DNA of 64,000 bases from the NCBI GenBank assembly GCA_050331695.1, contig JBHJGP010000010.1:1-64000 (forward strand). The letters are read 5' to 3'. The notes under the pieces were generated by a model. The model saw only the letters and a program-made list of their open reading frames with translations. It ran no database searches and had not been told where the DNA came from. Position 1 is the stretch's first letter, and every line of letters starts with the position of its first letter. Below are positions 62,437 through 64,000 of this stretch, piece by piece. The stretch is from JBHJGP01 sp050331695 (GTDB lineage: Bacteria; Pseudomonadota; Alphaproteobacteria; Geminicoccales; Geminicoccaceae). Made by a program: the position numbers and the translations under genes.

Positions 62437-63375
62437 TCACGGGGCGGCGGCCTCTTGGACCGGCCGGTCCGCCGCTTCGGCCCGGGACGACAGGATGATG
62501 ATCGAAATCCGGCGATTGGTCGGCGCTGCCGGGTCGTCGGGCAGGAGCGGTTCGGTGGCGGCTTTACCGACCACCCGGGCGATGCGGGCCTCGTCGAGCC
62601 CGGCCGTGACCAGGGCTTTGCGGGCGGCCTGGGCGCGATCGGAGGACAGCGTCCAATTGTCCTGACCGGCGCTGTTGCGAAACGGCGTCGAGTCCGTGTG
62701 GCCGCTGATCGCGATACGCCCCTCGGTTCCCCGGATGACCTCGACGATCTTCTCGACGAGCGGCGTCATGTAAGGATAGATGACGGAGCTTCCCAAGGGA
62801 AACATGGAGCGCTGTTCCTGGTCCTTGATCTGGATCCGGAGGCCCGTCGCGGTCCGGTCAATCTCCAGGTTTTCGGCGAGGTGGGTCAGTTCCGGATTGT
62901 TGCGAACGGCCTCCCGAAGCTGCTCCTTGACCCGCTCGAACTCCTCCTGCTCGGCCTGCTCGAGAAGCTCCTCGCGTTCCGCCTTCTCGACCTCGTCCAT
63001 GATTTCGTCGAAGAAGTCGCCGTCCCCATCACTGTCGCCGTCGGATTCGCCATCGCCCTCGTCGGGCGGCAGGCCGAAAACCAGGCTCGGCCGCGACATC
63101 GGCGCGTGATTGAGGGGCCCGTCCTGATCGAGCGCAGCACCGCCGGAGAAACCGACGCTGCCCGACTGGGATTTGAGCGCGGTCGTCGGCAGGAAATAGT
63201 TGGCGAGACCGAGCTTCTGTTCGTCGGTCGTGACGTTGAGCAGCCAGAGCAACAGGAAGAAGGCCATCATCGCGGTCACAAAGTCGGCATAGGCAACCTT
63301 CCAGGCGCCGCCATGCGCGCCGTGGCCCCCTGACTTCTTGACCTTCTTGATGATGATCGGTTGTTGGTCGGCCAT
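62437..63375 (-). CDS. motB: Flagellar motor stator protein MotB
   Basis: 312-aa stator subunit. One transmembrane helix (about 29-47) with the proton-carrying Asp at 31 (WKVAYADFVTAMMAFF), then an acidic linker unusually rich in Asp/Glu/Gly (about 101-160), and a C-terminal OmpA-like peptidoglycan-binding domain (about 185-300) with ISGHTDSTPFRN and DRAQAARKALV. The Asp suggests H+ coupling, though stator type cannot be fixed from this alone. motA is not in the window. A CtrA box and a palindrome lie upstream. Confidence 0.94.
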   Translation of the reverse strand: MADQQPIIIKKVKKSGGHGAHGGAWKVAYADFVTAMMAFFLLLWLLNVTTDEQKLGLANYFLPTTALKSQSGSVGFSGGAALDQDGPLNHAPMSRPSLVFGLPPDEGDGESDGDSDGDGDFFDEIMDEVEKAEREELLEQAEQEEFERVKEQLREAVRNNPELTHLAENLEIDRTATGLRIQIKDQEQRSMFPLGSSVIYPYMTPLVEKIVEVIRGTEGRIAISGHTDSTPFRNSAGQDNWTLSSDRAQAARKALVTAGLDEARIARVVGKAATEPLLPDDPAAPTNRRISIIILSSRAEAADRPVQEAAAP

Positions 63376-63387
63376 GCTCGGTTTCCG

Positions 63388-63399
63388 ACACCCGGGTGT
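63388..63399. repeat. Perfect 12-bp palindrome upstream of motB
   Basis: ACACCCGGGTGT at 63388-63399, ending 13 bp from the motB start codon. It sits against the probable ribosome-binding site and could be an operator or a leader hairpin. Confidence 0.5.
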
Positions 63400-63433
63400 T
63401 GTTTCGCCAGCTCTGGTTAGTGGCAGAACGGGG

Positions 63434-63448
63434 TTAAGCGACGGTTAA
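63434..63448. promoter_or_regulatory. Perfect CtrA-type box TTAA-N7-TTAA
   Basis: TTAA (63434-63437), GCGACGG, TTAA (63445-63448), in the 117-bp gap between divergent motB and the hydrolase. This is the full consensus of the alphaproteobacterial response regulator CtrA, which controls flagellar genes in many members of the class. Confidence 0.65.
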
Positions 63449-63492
63449 GGTGAGCATGTCGGAAAGCCGGGATCGGCTGAAGGAGCAGGCTG

Positions 63493-64000
63493 TTGAGCGA
63501 CGTAAGGCAACCCCGAAGCCGCAAAGTCTCGGTGCCTGTCGGTGACGCCAAGATCGGTTTGCGGATCCTGGTTTGGGGTGAACCCAAGGGGAAGCCACCA
63601 GTCGTTTGCGTCCACGGTCTCACCCGCAACGCACGCGATTTCGATCCGCTCGCCGTCGCCCTAAGCACCGAGCGCCAGGTCATCTGTCCGGACGTGGCGG
63701 GCCGGGGCCAGAGCGACTGGTTGGCTGACCCAGATCACTATCAGGTGCCGGTCTACGCCTCCCACCTCCTAGCGCTTCTGGCCCAGCTGGACCTCGACGA
63801 AGTGGACTGGGTCGGAACCTCCATGGGGGGTCTGATCGCCATGGAGATCGCCGCATCCGAGCGGTCACCGATCCGGAGGCTGGTGCTGAACGATGTCGGC
63901 CCGTTCGTGCCCTACGCCAGCCTCGAGCTGATCAAGCACTATCTGGGGCTGGATCTGCGGTTTCCCGATATCGAAGCGATCGAGAACCATTTTCGGTTCA
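63493..64000 (+). CDS. Alpha/beta hydrolase, 3' partial
   Basis: Open from TTG 63493 to the window end (169 codons). AGGAG (63481-63485) lies 7 bp before the TTG. Alpha/beta-hydrolase fold: oxyanion segment VVCVHGLTRNARDFDPLA near 38-55, DVAGRGQSDW near 68-77, and nucleophile elbow GTSMGG (Ser near 111). Similar to small-molecule esterases; substrate unknown and the catalytic Asp/His lie beyond the edge or near it. Confidence 0.88.
   Translation, partial: MSDVRQPRSRKVSVPVGDAKIGLRILVWGEPKGKPPVVCVHGLTRNARDFDPLAVALSTERQVICPDVAGRGQSDWLADPDHYQVPVYASHLLALLAQLDLDEVDWVGTSMGGLIAMEIAASERSPIRRLVLNDVGPFVPYASLELIKHYLGLDLRFPDIEAIENHFRF

Noticed and set aside
1..64000. General reassignment of UAG to a sense codon
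   Set aside because: TAG ends lpxC, recN, the PfkB kinase, the NDUFAF5-like methyltransferase, the CoA-binding gene, the acetyltransferase, ybaB, mmcB, lysE, amn and abm at normal protein lengths, so it works as a stop here.

Overview
The window is a contiguous stretch of high-G+C chromosome from a Gram-negative alphaproteobacterium, most likely in or near the Rhodospirillales. The evidence is the gene order of the division and cell-wall cluster running into lpxC-bamD-recN-ligA, an MmcB-type repair protein, a DUF2336 protein, a bactofilin, and a perfect CtrA-type box (TTAA-N7-TTAA) beside motB. No insertion sequence, prophage, CRISPR array or tRNA gene was seen. No stretch longer than about 300 bp lacks a gene; the longest gap (53703-53926) shows nothing recognisable.

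Region 1 (1-15795, all +) is the dcw cluster: 'ftsI-murE-murF-mraY-ftsW-murG-murC-murB-ddl-ftsQ-ftsA-ftsZ-lpxC, with stop/start overlaps from murE through ftsQ. It supplies the cytoplasmic and lipid-linked steps of meso-DAP peptidoglycan synthesis and the divisome core. The later dapD-dapE pair (41.4-43.4 kb) supplies DAP precursors. MurE carries an unusual substitution in its DAP-recognition motif. Region 2 (15.8-21 kb) has a reverse-strand XRE regulator followed by bamD, recN and ligA.

Region 3 (21-37.7 kb) is housekeeping and metabolic: an aminopeptidase P, a DMT exporter, a PfkB sugar kinase, an EI24 membrane protein, bactofilin, an NDUFAF5-like methyltransferase, dodecin, an enoyl-CoA hydratase/CoA-binding/MetY operon, a thioesterase, an uncharacterised two-TM coiled-coil protein with an upstream CtrA-like site, ComEC, GltX, citrate synthase and a pterin carbinolamine dehydratase.

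Region 4 (37.7-41.2 kb) stands out. A 3-methyladenine glycosylase I gene (tag) and an acyl-CoA dehydrogenase gene are each otherwise intact but split by one in-frame TAG codon. Between them lies a 5'-truncated glyoxalase-family gene. UAG clearly ends many other genes here, so local gene decay, sequence error or amber suppression are the competing explanations.

Region 5 (41.2-49.1 kb) has dapD-dapE-membrane protein converging on a reverse-strand operon dnaX-ybaB-recR-def-fmt-truA, which is preceded by the SRP RNA gene (ffs). Region 6 (49-64 kb) is a set of small transcription units: nudC, mmcB, DUF2336, an oxidoreductase, a phytanoyl-CoA dioxygenase-like protein, a DUF1801 protein, an EEP phosphatase, lysE/lrp, an rclC-like gene facing a TetR regulator, a second Tag-like glycosylase, an ABC-F ATPase, AMP nucleosidase, an ABM-fold protein, motB and a truncated alpha/beta hydrolase at the edge. 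Several divergent intergenic regions carry clear operator-like symmetry: an 8-bp inverted repeat at lysE/lrp, three TACCAAAA boxes at rclC/tetR, and a CtrA box plus a palindrome at motB.
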